Positions 1 through 6,578 of a stretch of DNA of 21,646 bases are shown here, in pieces (position 1 is the first letter of the stretch; each line of letters opens with the position of its first letter). The DNA is taken from positions 1 to 21,646 of the forward strand of contig MVQQ01000196.1 in assembly GCA_002067555.1 (NCBI GenBank), in the 5' to 3' direction. Both the position numbers and the translations under genes were made by a program. The DNA comes from Syntrophorhabdus sp. PtaB.Bin184. GTDB lineage: Bacteria; Desulfobacterota; Syntrophorhabdia; Syntrophorhabdales; Syntrophorhabdaceae. The notes under the pieces were generated by a model that saw only the letters and a program-made list of their open reading frames with translations, searched no databases and was not told where the DNA came from.

Positions 1-471
1 GACCTGTGATTCGAGGAGAAAGAGCACGATATCACGGTAAGAAATGTCCTTGCCGGGAACGCACAGGAGCTTCCCTACCTCCCTGCTCTGTCCCGCGTCG
101 ATCCTTGTCGCGTCGACCCTCATCAGCGGAGAAAAGCATCTTGAGGACACGACGGGCTCCCGGGTCTTCTTCTCGACCCCCATGAGCTTGCCGCCTTCAA
201 CGGTATACCGGGAGAGACCCGGGGGCGTGTCAAAGTCATCCCCTGCAAAAGCGGCGGCCCTGACGGGCGCTCCCGCCTGCTTCGACCCCGCGGGACTCGC
301 GTCCCATTCCCGGAAGGGGTTCTGTCCACGGGTGATACGAACCTCCTTTATGCAGGTTTCCGTCGAGGCTTTCTCCTTCTCCATCGTCGACATTGCATTC
401 CCGGCGCATGCAAGGCCCACGGACACGATAACGGCCAGAAACAGGGCAAACCGGTACAGTATTCTTTTCAT
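1..471 (-). CDS. Partial secreted/lipoprotein-like protein of unknown function (C-terminus outside window)
   Basis: I do not recognise a family. Reading the minus strand from the ATG at 471-469 gives 157 open codons up to the window edge, so the gene is cut at its 3' end. The N-terminus MKRILYRFALFLAVIVSVGLACAG is a basic start followed by a hydrophobic stretch and a Cys near residue 22, as in an export signal. The sequence before the Cys (V-G-L-A-C) is a poor lipobox, because position -3 is Gly rather than Leu, so lipidation is uncertain. The mature part is polar, with Cys residues near 36, 113 and 133. A run ISYRDIVLFLLESQ lies at the edge. A promoter-like sequence lies about 45 bases upstream. 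It follows the 587-1315 gene on the same strand after a 115-base gap, so it may have its own promoter. A secreted protein is likely; the function is unknown. Confidence 0.6.
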   Translation of the reverse strand, partial: MKRILYRFALFLAVIVSVGLACAGNAMSTMEKEKASTETCIKEVRITRGQNPFREWDASPAGSKQAGAPVRAAAFAGDDFDTPPGLSRYTVEGGKLMGVEKKTREPVVSSRCFSPLMRVDATRIDAGQSREVGKLLCVPGKDISYRDIVLFLLESQV

Positions 472-518
472 TGAACGTCCCTCGAGAAAAGGAAATCCGT
501 CACAGGCTATGCACATGC

Positions 519-548
519 ATATTACACCAGCGGCAGCTCAAAAGACAA
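519..548 (-). promoter_or_regulatory. Putative sigma-70-type promoter for the partial lipoprotein gene
   Basis: On the minus strand a -35-like TTGTCT (548-543) is separated by 18 bases from a -10-like TAATAT (524-519). Each hexamer matches the consensus at four of six positions. It lies about 48 bases before the ATG at 471, in the only sizeable gap of this minus-strand gene group. This is consensus matching only. Confidence 0.4.
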
Positions 549-586
549 GGCCCGCAAAAAACGAAAGACATCCAGGTGGTTACATA

Positions 587-1315
587 TTAATCCTGTGGTC
601 CGAGAAGAGACCTCTCCTCGACGAGCCGCGTCTTGAACACCACGGGGTAGGTCCTGTTGCCGACGGCACTCATCTTACAGGGAGGGTCACACTTCGTTCT
701 GCACGTGTAGGGAGGGGTGCTCAGAGGCGGAGGGCACCGGTAGAAGAGAAGATCGTGCCAGACGTAGAGTCGGTCCTTCGCCACGTCGTATACGTAGCGA
801 TACCGGTCGAGGTACCCGGGAACGCCGTCGTCACGCCCGTAATCGCTGCTCACCCACTGAACGTAGCGAAGCCTGTCGGGGACAGCATCACCGTCCGCGT
901 CGGGGGCGAAGAAGAACCCGTTATTGCAGCCGTCGGGAAAGTAACACTCACCGATGACAACACCCGGGTGCCTGGGTGACGGGACATAGTACAGACGGTA
1001 TCTCGGGAAGAAACCCTCCCATCGTATCTCCAGTCTTTCGCCCGATTGCGCCTCTACGGGCTCTCCCAGCACTCCCCTCTCACCGAAGAGATACCCGTCG
1101 TCTGCCGCCACAGGGTTCAGGACGAACCTCACGAGGCCCTCCTTCACCAGGGCATCGACGTCCTCTTCGCGCCGGCCGAGGGCATCCGCGGTACCGGATG
1201 TGTCAAAGACTTCATAATCGAATACTGCGGGGGTGCAGGATGCGAGAAACATGAAAACCGCGGCGGCAACGATGCTCCGGCCGAACCCCGCGTGGACCTT
1301 CCGCCTGGAAACCAC
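587..1315 (-). CDS. Predicted lipoprotein of unknown function
   Basis: A 242-residue protein with a good lipoprotein signal: basic start (MVSRRK), a hydrophobic run and the lipobox F-L-A-S-C near residue 27, so the mature protein should be membrane-anchored. I recognise no domain. A D-A-D-G-D-A-V-P-D stretch near residue 140 resembles a calcium-binding Asp-rich loop of the thrombospondin type-3 kind. The C-terminal third is rich in Tyr, Cys and Pro and may form disulfides. The start is a GTG whose first base follows the TAG of the upstream gene (TAGTG overlap). GAGGGG lies five bases before it, which supports this start and suggests translational coupling with the DUF1850-type gene. Confidence 0.75.
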   Translation of the reverse strand: MVSRRKVHAGFGRSIVAAAVFMFLASCTPAVFDYEVFDTSGTADALGRREEDVDALVKEGLVRFVLNPVAADDGYLFGERGVLGEPVEAQSGERLEIRWEGFFPRYRLYYVPSPRHPGVVIGECYFPDGCNNGFFFAPDADGDAVPDRLRYVQWVSSDYGRDDGVPGYLDRYRYVYDVAKDRLYVWHDLLFYRCPPPLSTPPYTCRTKCDPPCKMSAVGNRTYPVVFKTRLVEERSLLGPQD

Positions 1316-1779
1316 TATCGCCCCTCATCCGGCGTGCAGCCACCGTCACGCACGGAGATGGTCAGCGGGTCGCCTCCCGCAGCGAAATCTTTGAGGCGAA
1401 GGACCCTTTCGCCCACGGTCACGGTGTGATTCCTGTAATCATGGCTTTTCAGGCGAATGGAACCCACGTTGCGATACAGCTCCGCCGAAGGCCCGTCCGT
1501 CTCGATTCTGTAGTACTCAAAAACGCCGGCAGAAGGACTCTCCACCCGTATGATGGAAAGCCCCCTGCCGACCTCATGAAGGAAGGTCTCCCGTACGGGA
1601 GCGAGGTAGATCGAATTGATGAAATCGAGATGAATGATACACCCGTCCTCGACGTGAAGGGAAACAAGACATCTTCCCCCCTCTCCTGCCGAAACCACGA
1701 GGCATGCGCCCGTTGCGGTCGCCGTAAGCAACATCAAGGACAGGAACCCCAGGCAGACGCCGGTGCGGACGGATGCCAT
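1315..1779 (-). CDS. DUF1850-type secreted protein
   Basis: About 154 residues. The N-terminus has a hydrophobic export segment (VCLGFLSLMLLTATATGACL). The remainder resembles the DUF1850 family as I know it: a short beta-rich N-terminal strand, an N-S-x-Y-x-x-P-V-x-E-x-F element (NSIYLAPVRETF) matching the family's H-S-V-x-x-x-P-V-x-E, an R-V-E-S-x-S-A-G segment, and a C-terminal stretch before LKDFAAGGDPLTISV. DUF1850 genes often accompany TRAP-TAXI transporter genes; none is visible here. Three start codons stand in a row (TTG 1785, ATG 1782, ATG 1779). GGGAGG sits directly before them, so ATG 1779 has the best spacing. The gene lies just downstream of pckG and overlaps the next lipoprotein gene. 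Family assignment is from memory of the motif pattern. Confidence 0.65.
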   Translation of the reverse strand: MASVRTGVCLGFLSLMLLTATATGACLVVSAGEGGRCLVSLHVEDGCIIHLDFINSIYLAPVRETFLHEVGRGLSIIRVESPSAGVFEYYRIETDGPSAELYRNVGSIRLKSHDYRNHTVTVGERVLRLKDFAAGGDPLTISVRDGGCTPDEGR

Positions 1780-1818
1780 CATCAACCTCCCGGAGGGACC
1801 CCGTGGTCTCCGCGGTCT

Positions 1819-3612
1819 CTAGCTTTCCAACCTCTTCGCGAGCCCTTTCAATTCCTCCGCCAGGACCCGCGGCAGGCGGTCACCGAACTGGGCGAAATGC
1901 TTCTCCATGTCCCCGACCTCCTCTTTCCAGGCATCGGCATCGACGCGCAGCAGCTCTTTCATGTCCTCGGCGGGCACATTGAGTCCCGTGAGGTCGAGGT
2001 CTTCGGCGGACGGCATGTAACCTATGGCTGTCTCCCGTGCTCCGGCCTTGCCGTCGACGCGCTCACACATCCATTTCAGGACGCGGCTGTTCTCCCCGAA
2101 ACCCGGCCAGAGCCACCTGCCGTCGGCAGTCTTCCTGAACCAGTTCGTGTAGAAAATACGGGGCGCCTTGTCTCCCAGGCGCTTGCCCATATCGAGCCAG
2201 TGCTGAAAGTAATCTCCCATGTTGTATCCGCAGAAAGGCTTCATGGCGAAAGGATCGCGGCGAACGTTCCCGATGGACCCGATGTTCGCGGCCGTTGTCT
2301 CTGAAGACGCCGTTGCCCCCATCAGTACGCCATGGTCCCAACCGAAGGCCTCGTAAACAAGAGGCACCGTCGAGGCACGACGGCCTCCGAAAATGAAGAT
2401 GTCGATGGGAACCCCTTCCAGTTTCTCCCAATCTGGGCTGATGATCGGGCACTGCCGGGCAGGGGCGGTGAAACGAGCGTTCGGATGCGCCGTCGAGTCT
2501 TTCGAAGCGGGTGTCCAATCCCTTCCCTGCCAATCGATCGTGTGGGACGGAGGATCGTCGGTCATCCCTTCCCACCAGACATCACCGTCGTCGGTGAGCC
2601 CGCAGTTCGTAAAGATGCAGTTTTCCTTGATGCTGTCCATGGCAGCCGAATTCGAAGAATAGGACGTGCCCGGAGCCACCCCGAAGAAGCCTGCTTCGGG
2701 ATTGATGGCGTGGAGTCTTCCGTCGGGCCTGATCTTCATCCATGCAATGTCGTCGCCAATGCACTCAGCCTTCCATCCCGGTATGGTGGGCCCTATCATG
2801 GCAAGATTGGTCTTCCCGCAAGCCGATGGGAACGCGGCTGCGATGTGATACTGCTTGCCCTCGGGACTGATAAGCCGCAGGATAAGCATGTGTTCCGCCA
2901 TCCAGCCCTCACGCCTCGCCATGGCCGAGGCGATGCGAAGGGCAAGGCACTTCTTGCCCAAAAGCGCGTTGCCGCCGTAACCGGACCCGTAGGACCATAT
3001 GAGGTTCTCATCGGGGAAATGACTGATGTACTTTTTGTCCATGGGAGCGCAGGGCCAGGGAGCATCCTTCTGTCCCTTTTCGAGGGGCGCTCCGACGGAA
3101 TGCATACAGGGGATGAACTCGCCGTCGGCACCCAGCTGTTCAAGCACCTTCGTCCCCACCCGCGTCATGATATGCATGTTGCAAACAACATAGGGGCTGT
3201 CCGTGATCTCGATGCCGATCTTCGCTATGGGCGAGCCGATGGGACCCATGGAGAAGGGGATGATGTACATGGTACGGCCCTTCATGCAGCCGTCATAGAG
3301 GCCGCGCATGATGCCCTTCAGCTCGTTGGTCTCGATCCAGTTGTTCGTGGGACCGGCCTGGGATTCCTCGTGGTAGCTGATGTAGGTGCGGTCTTCAACG
3401 CGCGCCACGTCGGACGGCTGGGAACGGAAAAGAAAACTGTTGGGCCGCTTCTTAAGCGGTATGGCTGACCCTACCTCCACGGCATGGGCCATGATGCTGT
3501 CGTACTCCTTCTTTGAACCGTCACACCAGTAAACGCTGTCAGGTTTGCACATGCGCGCCATGTCGTCGACCCATTGAAGAAGATCTTTGTGTTCTGTGTT
3601 CGCGCTCTTCAT
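1819..3612 (-). CDS. pckG: Phosphoenolpyruvate carboxykinase (GTP)
   Basis: A 597-residue protein of the usual length for GTP-dependent PEPCK. It interconverts oxaloacetate plus GTP with PEP, CO2 and GDP in the cytosol, for gluconeogenesis or in the anaplerotic direction. Visible motifs are the P-loop with its reactive Cys, FPSACGKTNL (261-270); the kinase-2/metal motif GDDIAWM (286-292); the substrate-loop stretch YGSGYGGNALLGKKC (208-222); and the C-terminal NWFRK followed by WPGFGENSRVLKWM. The start ATG at 3612 has AGGAGGAA eight bases upstream. A weak promoter match lies at 3647-3676. The DUF1850-type and lipoprotein genes follow within about 40 bases and may be co-transcribed. All expected motifs are intact. 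Confidence 0.97.
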   Translation of the reverse strand: MKSANTEHKDLLQWVDDMARMCKPDSVYWCDGSKKEYDSIMAHAVEVGSAIPLKKRPNSFLFRSQPSDVARVEDRTYISYHEESQAGPTNNWIETNELKGIMRGLYDGCMKGRTMYIIPFSMGPIGSPIAKIGIEITDSPYVVCNMHIMTRVGTKVLEQLGADGEFIPCMHSVGAPLEKGQKDAPWPCAPMDKKYISHFPDENLIWSYGSGYGGNALLGKKCLALRIASAMARREGWMAEHMLILRLISPEGKQYHIAAAFPSACGKTNLAMIGPTIPGWKAECIGDDIAWMKIRPDGRLHAINPEAGFFGVAPGTSYSSNSAAMDSIKENCIFTNCGLTDDGDVWWEGMTDDPPSHTIDWQGRDWTPASKDSTAHPNARFTAPARQCPIISPDWEKLEGVPIDIFIFGGRRASTVPLVYEAFGWDHGVLMGATASSETTAANIGSIGNVRRDPFAMKPFCGYNMGDYFQHWLDMGKRLGDKAPRIFYTNWFRKTADGRWLWPGFGENSRVLKWMCERVDGKAGARETAIGYMPSAEDLDLTGLNVPAEDMKELLRVDADAWKEEVGDMEKHFAQFGDRLPRVLAEELKGLAKRLES

Positions 3613-3646
3613 CGGTAGTTCCTCCTGTCAATATCTGCAGCGAAAT

Positions 3647-3676
3647 AGTTAACAACGAATCGAGGTGGGATTGCAA
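3647..3676 (-). promoter_or_regulatory. Possible pckG promoter
   Basis: On the minus strand TTGCAA (3676-3671) and TTAACT (3652-3647) are 18 bases apart, in the gap between the repeat array and the pckG ribosome-binding site. The match to consensus is modest, and no other candidate in this short gap is better. Confidence 0.3.
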
Positions 3677-3695
3677 GAGAAGAAGAGACAGATAA

Positions 3696-3768
3696 GGGGT
3701 TATGGGTTATGGGTCATGGGAAGAAAGGATCCCTTCCTATCACCTATGACCCATTACCTATCACCTGT
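3696..3768. repeat. Opposed seven-base tandem repeat arrays between recR and pckG
   Basis: The left arm repeats TTATGGG, TTATGGG, TCATGGG. The right arm repeats ACCTATG, ACCCATT, ACCTATC, ACCTGTC. They are separated by a short core around AAGGATCCCTT, itself palindromic. The arms are imperfectly complementary and could fold into one long hairpin. The array lies just after the recR stop codon and upstream of pckG, where it could act as a transcription or mRNA-end element. The same motif recurs at 13529-13605. Confidence 0.75.
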
Positions 3769-3770
3769 CT

Positions 3771-4367
3771 TTATAGCTTCTTTCTGTTTTCCAGTGAACT
3801 CTTGATGGTCAGGGGGTCGATGTAGACGATGTCTCCGCCGACGGGGATGCCTGAGGCTATCCTTGTTATCCTTACGTCGTAGGGTTTGAGTATCTCTCCT
3901 ATGTAGTGGGCGGTGGTGTTGCCTTCGATGTTGAGGTTCGTGGCGATGATGACCTCGCTTATGCCTTCCCGGACGACCCGGTCGCGAAGCTCGTTTATCC
4001 TGATGTCGTCGGGGCCTACGCCCTCGATGGGATTGATGACGCCATGGAGTATGTGGTAGCGGAAATGCCCGGGATTGGACGATTCGATGACCATCATGTG
4101 GGAAGATTCCTCCACGACGCACACCGAGGTCCTGTCCCGTCTCTCATCCCTGCATATCACACAGGGGTCGGTGTCGGTGATGTTGAAGCAGACGCTGCAA
4201 AGGCGTATCTTCTCCTTGATATCGACGAGGCTTCTCGACAGCTCCGTGATGTATCCCTCTTTGGCGTTGAGGAGAAAAAAGGCAAGTCGCGTCGCCGTCT
4301 TCCGGCCGATGCCGGGAAGGCGCGTCAGATTTTCGATAAGCCGTTCGATCGGTTCCGGGTAAAACAC
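3771..4367 (-). CDS. recR: Recombination mediator protein RecR
   Basis: A 198-residue protein of standard RecR length. RecR forms a ring on DNA and, with RecO (and RecF), loads RecA on SSB-coated single strands in gap repair. The sequence shows an N-terminal helix-hairpin-helix (LPGIGRKTATRLAFFLL, 17-33), a four-Cys zinc motif (C57, C60, C69, C72), a Toprim domain beginning near residue 80 (VCVVEE) with ATNLNIEGNTTAHYI, and the C-terminal TRIASGIPVGGDIVYID signature. It starts at GTG 4367, three bases after the ybaB stop. This follows the conserved dnaX-ybaB-recR order and points to coupled translation. No defect is visible. Confidence 0.96.
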   Translation of the reverse strand: MFYPEPIERLIENLTRLPGIGRKTATRLAFFLLNAKEGYITELSRSLVDIKEKIRLCSVCFNITDTDPCVICRDERRDRTSVCVVEESSHMMVIESSNPGHFRYHILHGVINPIEGVGPDDIRINELRDRVVREGISEVIIATNLNIEGNTTAHYIGEILKPYDVRITRIASGIPVGGDIVYIDPLTIKSSLENRKKL

Positions 4368-4370
4368 GTC

Positions 4371-4685
4371 CTACATCCCGAAGGGCATCTGCATGCCGCC
4401 CGTCACCTTCGACATCTCTTCCTGGACCATCTCGCGGGAACGGTCGAGCCCCTCGTTGACGGCGGCGACAATAAGGTCTTCCAGGAGCTCGCTGTCCTTT
4501 TCCTCGAGGACTTCAGGCGATATCTTGAGAGAAACAACCTCCTGCCTGCCGTTGACGACACAGCTCACCATGCCCCCGCCCGACTGCGCCTCCACCGTCT
4601 TGTCCGCCATCTCTTCCTGAAGCTTCATGAGACGGTCCTGCATCTTTTTCGCCTGCTGCAATATCTGGTTGAAACCCTTGGACAT
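4371..4685 (-). CDS. ybaB: YbaB/EbfC family nucleoid-associated protein
   Basis: A 104-residue protein typical in length and sequence of the YbaB/EbfC family: MSKGFNQILQQAKKMQDRLMKLQEEMADKTVEAQSGGGMVS, then VNGRQEVVSLKISPEVLEEKDSELLEDLIVAAVNEGLDRSREMVQEEMSKV. These proteins are dimeric, bind DNA without strong sequence preference and are found on the nucleoid. The N-terminal helix is predicted to be a coiled coil, and the C-terminus is Met/Gly rich (TGGMQMPFGM). The gene lies 11 bases after dnaX. AGGAGGAGA stands before its ATG, and recR follows at once. The position between dnaX and recR is the usual one. Confidence 0.93.
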   Translation of the reverse strand: MSKGFNQILQQAKKMQDRLMKLQEEMADKTVEAQSGGGMVSCVVNGRQEVVSLKISPEVLEEKDSELLEDLIVAAVNEGLDRSREMVQEEMSKVTGGMQMPFGM

Positions 4686-4696
4686 GCTGTCTCCTC

Positions 4697-6289
4697 CTAA
4701 AGGTTGAAGAGAGAATCCGCCTCTTTCACGTATTCCTCGAGGATGTTCTTCTTCCTGTCGCCGGCATCCCTGAACTCGACGTTCATCATCCTGCCGAAGA
4801 ATTCGTTCGTGAGCCTGCAGACCTCTTCAAATTCGCTTTTTATGAAATTGCCGTACTTCCTGTCGACGAGAATGACGAGATCATCCCCCTCGACGGAGCA
4901 TTCGCAGGAGTCGAACATGCTTCCCAGAAAAGGCTTCTTCTTCTTGAGGTACTCCACGAAACCGCGGACGCCATCCCCGGCCGGGCGGCCTCCCTCTGCT
5001 GAAGCATTCTCCTCACCGGACGCCGACGGCATATGAGAAACGTCCCCCTCCGATCCCCGCTCCCTGCCTGCTGCCTCCCGCCTTCTCAATCCTCCTGCAT
5101 CACGTTCCCTGCTCCCTGCTCCCTGCTCCCTGTTCCCTGCCTCTTGCCCCTTGTATTCTGTCCCCTGTCTCAACTCCCCTATCACCCTTTCCACATCCCT
5201 GAGCTGTGACAGGTTGTAAAGGTTGATGTAGAGCGTCTCCAGGGCTATTCGCGGGAAAAGGCCCCGCATGAGGTCTTCGCTGCGGAGCATGTAATAGAGC
5301 ATGTTCTGGATCTCGTAATACTCCATGTCCGCGATAAGAGCGCCGAGGTCCCGGTATTCATCTTCTCCCATGGTGATAAAATCGGGCAATCCCCCCACGG
5401 CCTTCACGATCATCATGTTCCTCATGTAGGAAACGAGCCCGCGGTATACCTGGTTCACGTCGTACCCCTCGCCCAGGGTTGCCTCTATCGCAGAAAGCCC
5501 GTCTTTCAGGTCCTTCGTCACAAGGGACCTCACGATGCGATGGATGACCTCCTTCTCCACGACACCGATGATGTTGATGACATCACTTTCAGAGATGTGC
5601 TGGCCGCTGTACGCTATCACCTGTTCAAGGATGGATTCGGCGTCGCGCATGGAACCGTCCGCCTCGACGGCCACGTGATGGAAGGCCCCCTCGTCGAAGG
5701 TTATCCCGTCCTTCCTGCAGACGGCCTTGAGCTGCTCCACGATCTCCTTTTCCGTGATGCGCCTGAAATCGAAACGCTGGCAGCGGGACATGATGGTATA
5801 GGGGATCTTCTGGGATTCCGTGGTGGCGAGGATAAAGATGTTGTGTCCCGGAGGCTCCTCCAGGGTCTTGAGGAAGGCGTTCCGCGCCTGATCCGTCAGC
5901 ATGTGGGCCTCGTCAAGGATGTAAACCTTGTAGGCTGCCTTCATGGGAAGGTAACGCACGGTTTCCCGCAATTCCTTGATGTCGTCGATTCCCCGCGTCG
6001 AGGCGGCGTCGATCTCTATGACATCCACGAAGTTGCCGCTCGCTATCCCCACGCAGTTCTCGCAGACATTACAGGGCTCGGCCGTGGGACCGTTCACGCA
6101 GTTGACCGCCTTGGCGAGGATCCTGGCGAGCGAGGTCTTGCCCACGCCCCGGGGCCCGGTGAAGAGAAAGGCGTGCGCTATCCTGCCTGCCTTTATGGAA
6201 TTCTTGAGGGTGGTGATGATGTGCGGCTGACCGACCACATCATCGAATCTCTGGGGTCTCCAACGTCTTGCTATGACAGTGTAGCTCAA
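4697..6289 (-). CDS. dnaX: DNA polymerase III subunit gamma/tau
   Basis: A clamp-loader ATPase of 530 residues from the chosen start. Visible features are Walker A GPRGVGKTS (45-53), a zinc module (C64, C73, C76, C79), Walker B VYILDEAHM (122-130), and the sensor/arginine-finger region ATTE...SRC (155-170). A lid and collar follow. A low-complexity linker (about 376-415) is rich in Gly, Arg and Glu, and a C-terminal tau-like domain comes after it. I place the start at TTG 6289 (LSYTVIARRWRPQRFDDVVGQ), where family homology begins, with GAGG nine bases upstream. The longer reading frame to 6352 would run into the SRP RNA gene. The linker coincides with a seven-base DNA repeat. I see no A-rich slippery site for a gamma frameshift. 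Confidence 0.96.
   Translation of the reverse strand: MSYTVIARRWRPQRFDDVVGQPHIITTLKNSIKAGRIAHAFLFTGPRGVGKTSLARILAKAVNCVNGPTAEPCNVCENCVGIASGNFVDVIEIDAASTRGIDDIKELRETVRYLPMKAAYKVYILDEAHMLTDQARNAFLKTLEEPPGHNIFILATTESQKIPYTIMSRCQRFDFRRITEKEIVEQLKAVCRKDGITFDEGAFHHVAVEADGSMRDAESILEQVIAYSGQHISESDVINIIGVVEKEVIHRIVRSLVTKDLKDGLSAIEATLGEGYDVNQVYRGLVSYMRNMMIVKAVGGLPDFITMGEDEYRDLGALIADMEYYEIQNMLYYMLRSEDLMRGLFPRIALETLYINLYNLSQLRDVERVIGELRQGTEYKGQEAGNREQGAGSRERDAGGLRRREAAGRERGSEGDVSHMPSASGEENASAEGGRPAGDGVRGFVEYLKKKKPFLGSMFDSCECSVEGDDLVILVDRKYGNFIKSEFEEVCRLTNEFFGRMMNVEFRDAGDRKKNILEEYVKEADSLFNL
5104..5172. repeat. Seven-base tandem repeat inside the dnaX linker
   Basis: On the minus strand there are consecutive units GGGAACA, GGGAGCA, GGGAGCA, GGGAGCA, GGGAACG, flanked by decayed copies (GGGGACA, GGGGCAA, GAGGCA). 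They encode the Gln/Glu/Gly/Arg-rich stretch around GNREQGAGSRERDAG of DnaX. The array keeps the reading frame. Unit length is the same as in the intergenic arrays of this window, although the unit sequence differs. Confidence 0.8.
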
Positions 6290-6324
6290 ATGTGAACGCC
6301 TCTTCGGGGGTTCGTGGTGTGTAT

Positions 6325-6425
6325 CAAAAAAGCCAGGCTGCCTGCGGCACACGGTCGAGCTACTACCGCTGCTTCCTTCCGGACCTGACGGGGTTCATAA
6401 CCTCCACGTTGCGCAGGGCCTGGCC
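6325..6425 (-). ncRNA. ffs: Signal recognition particle RNA, small bacterial (4.5S) type
   Basis: The minus strand carries the diagnostic SRP RNA tip GTCAGGTCCGGAAGGAAGCA (Ffh-binding symmetric loop and GGAA tetraloop). It is enclosed by a closing stem GCCAGGC (5' end near 6424) and GCCTGGC (3' end near 6332), about 94 bases in all. The 3' stem is followed directly by TTTTTT (6331-6326), so the mature end probably coincides with a rho-independent terminator. The RNA lies about 15 bases after the tRNA-Ser gene, so they probably share a transcript. dnaX begins about 40 bases beyond. SRP RNA upstream of dnaX is a known bacterial arrangement. Confidence 0.95.
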
Positions 6426-6439
6426 ATTCTCTATCAAAA

Positions 6440-6533
6440 TGGCGGAGAGAGAGGGATTTGAACCCTCGGTACGCGTTTTAGCACGTACACACGATTTCCA
6501 ATCGTGCTCCTTCAGCCGCTCGGACATCTCTCC
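6440..6533 (-). tRNA. tRNA-Ser (anticodon GGA)
   Basis: On the minus strand the acceptor arms GGAGAGA (6533-6527) and TCTCTCC pair perfectly, followed by discriminator G and an encoded CCA (end 6440). The anticodon stem-loop reads ACGATTGGAAATCGT with anticodon GGA. A long variable arm (a class II feature of serine tRNAs) and the T-arm GAGGGTTCAAATCCCTC are present. The length is 94 bases including CCA. The GGA anticodon reads UCC/UCU codons. It is probably co-transcribed with the SRP RNA just downstream. Confidence 0.97.
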
Positions 6534-6543
6534 GGTGACATCT

Positions 6544-6573
6544 GTTATACCACACTTCAGAAAACCACCTCAA
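6544..6573 (-). promoter_or_regulatory. Putative promoter for tRNA-Ser / SRP RNA (and perhaps dnaX)
   Basis: On the minus strand TTGAGG (6573-6568) and TATAAC (6549-6544) are spaced by 18 bases. The -10 element ends 11 bases before the mature tRNA 5' end, which suits a short 5' leader removed by RNase P. It starts six bases from the last codon of the GNAT-like gene, which suggests this stable-RNA unit is transcribed separately from the upstream operon. Confidence 0.55.
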
Positions 6574-6578
6574 GGGAT

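Noticed and set aside
44..979. Long plus-strand frame of 311 codons over the lipoprotein genes
   Set aside because: It spans two minus-strand genes with signal sequences and ribosome-binding sites, shows no domain and has composition expected of an antisense frame in GC-rich DNA.
2332..3468. 378-codon plus-strand frame opposite pckG
   Set aside because: It is antisense to a full-length, motif-complete PEPCK; there is no start signal or domain.
3696..3768. CRISPR-like array at the repeat-rich gaps (also 13529-13605 and 15246-15417)
   Set aside because: Units are seven or nine bases, adjacent and degenerate, with no spacers and no cas genes.
4920..5000. Possible frameshift site producing a short DnaX (gamma) form
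   Set aside because: The lysine-rich K-K-K-K stretch is encoded largely by AAG codons, with no A-rich slippery heptamer and no clear stimulatory hairpin.
6290..6352. N-terminal extension of dnaX to 6352
   Set aside because: It overlaps the SRP RNA 3' end; family homology begins at the TTG 6289 reading SYTVIARRWRP.
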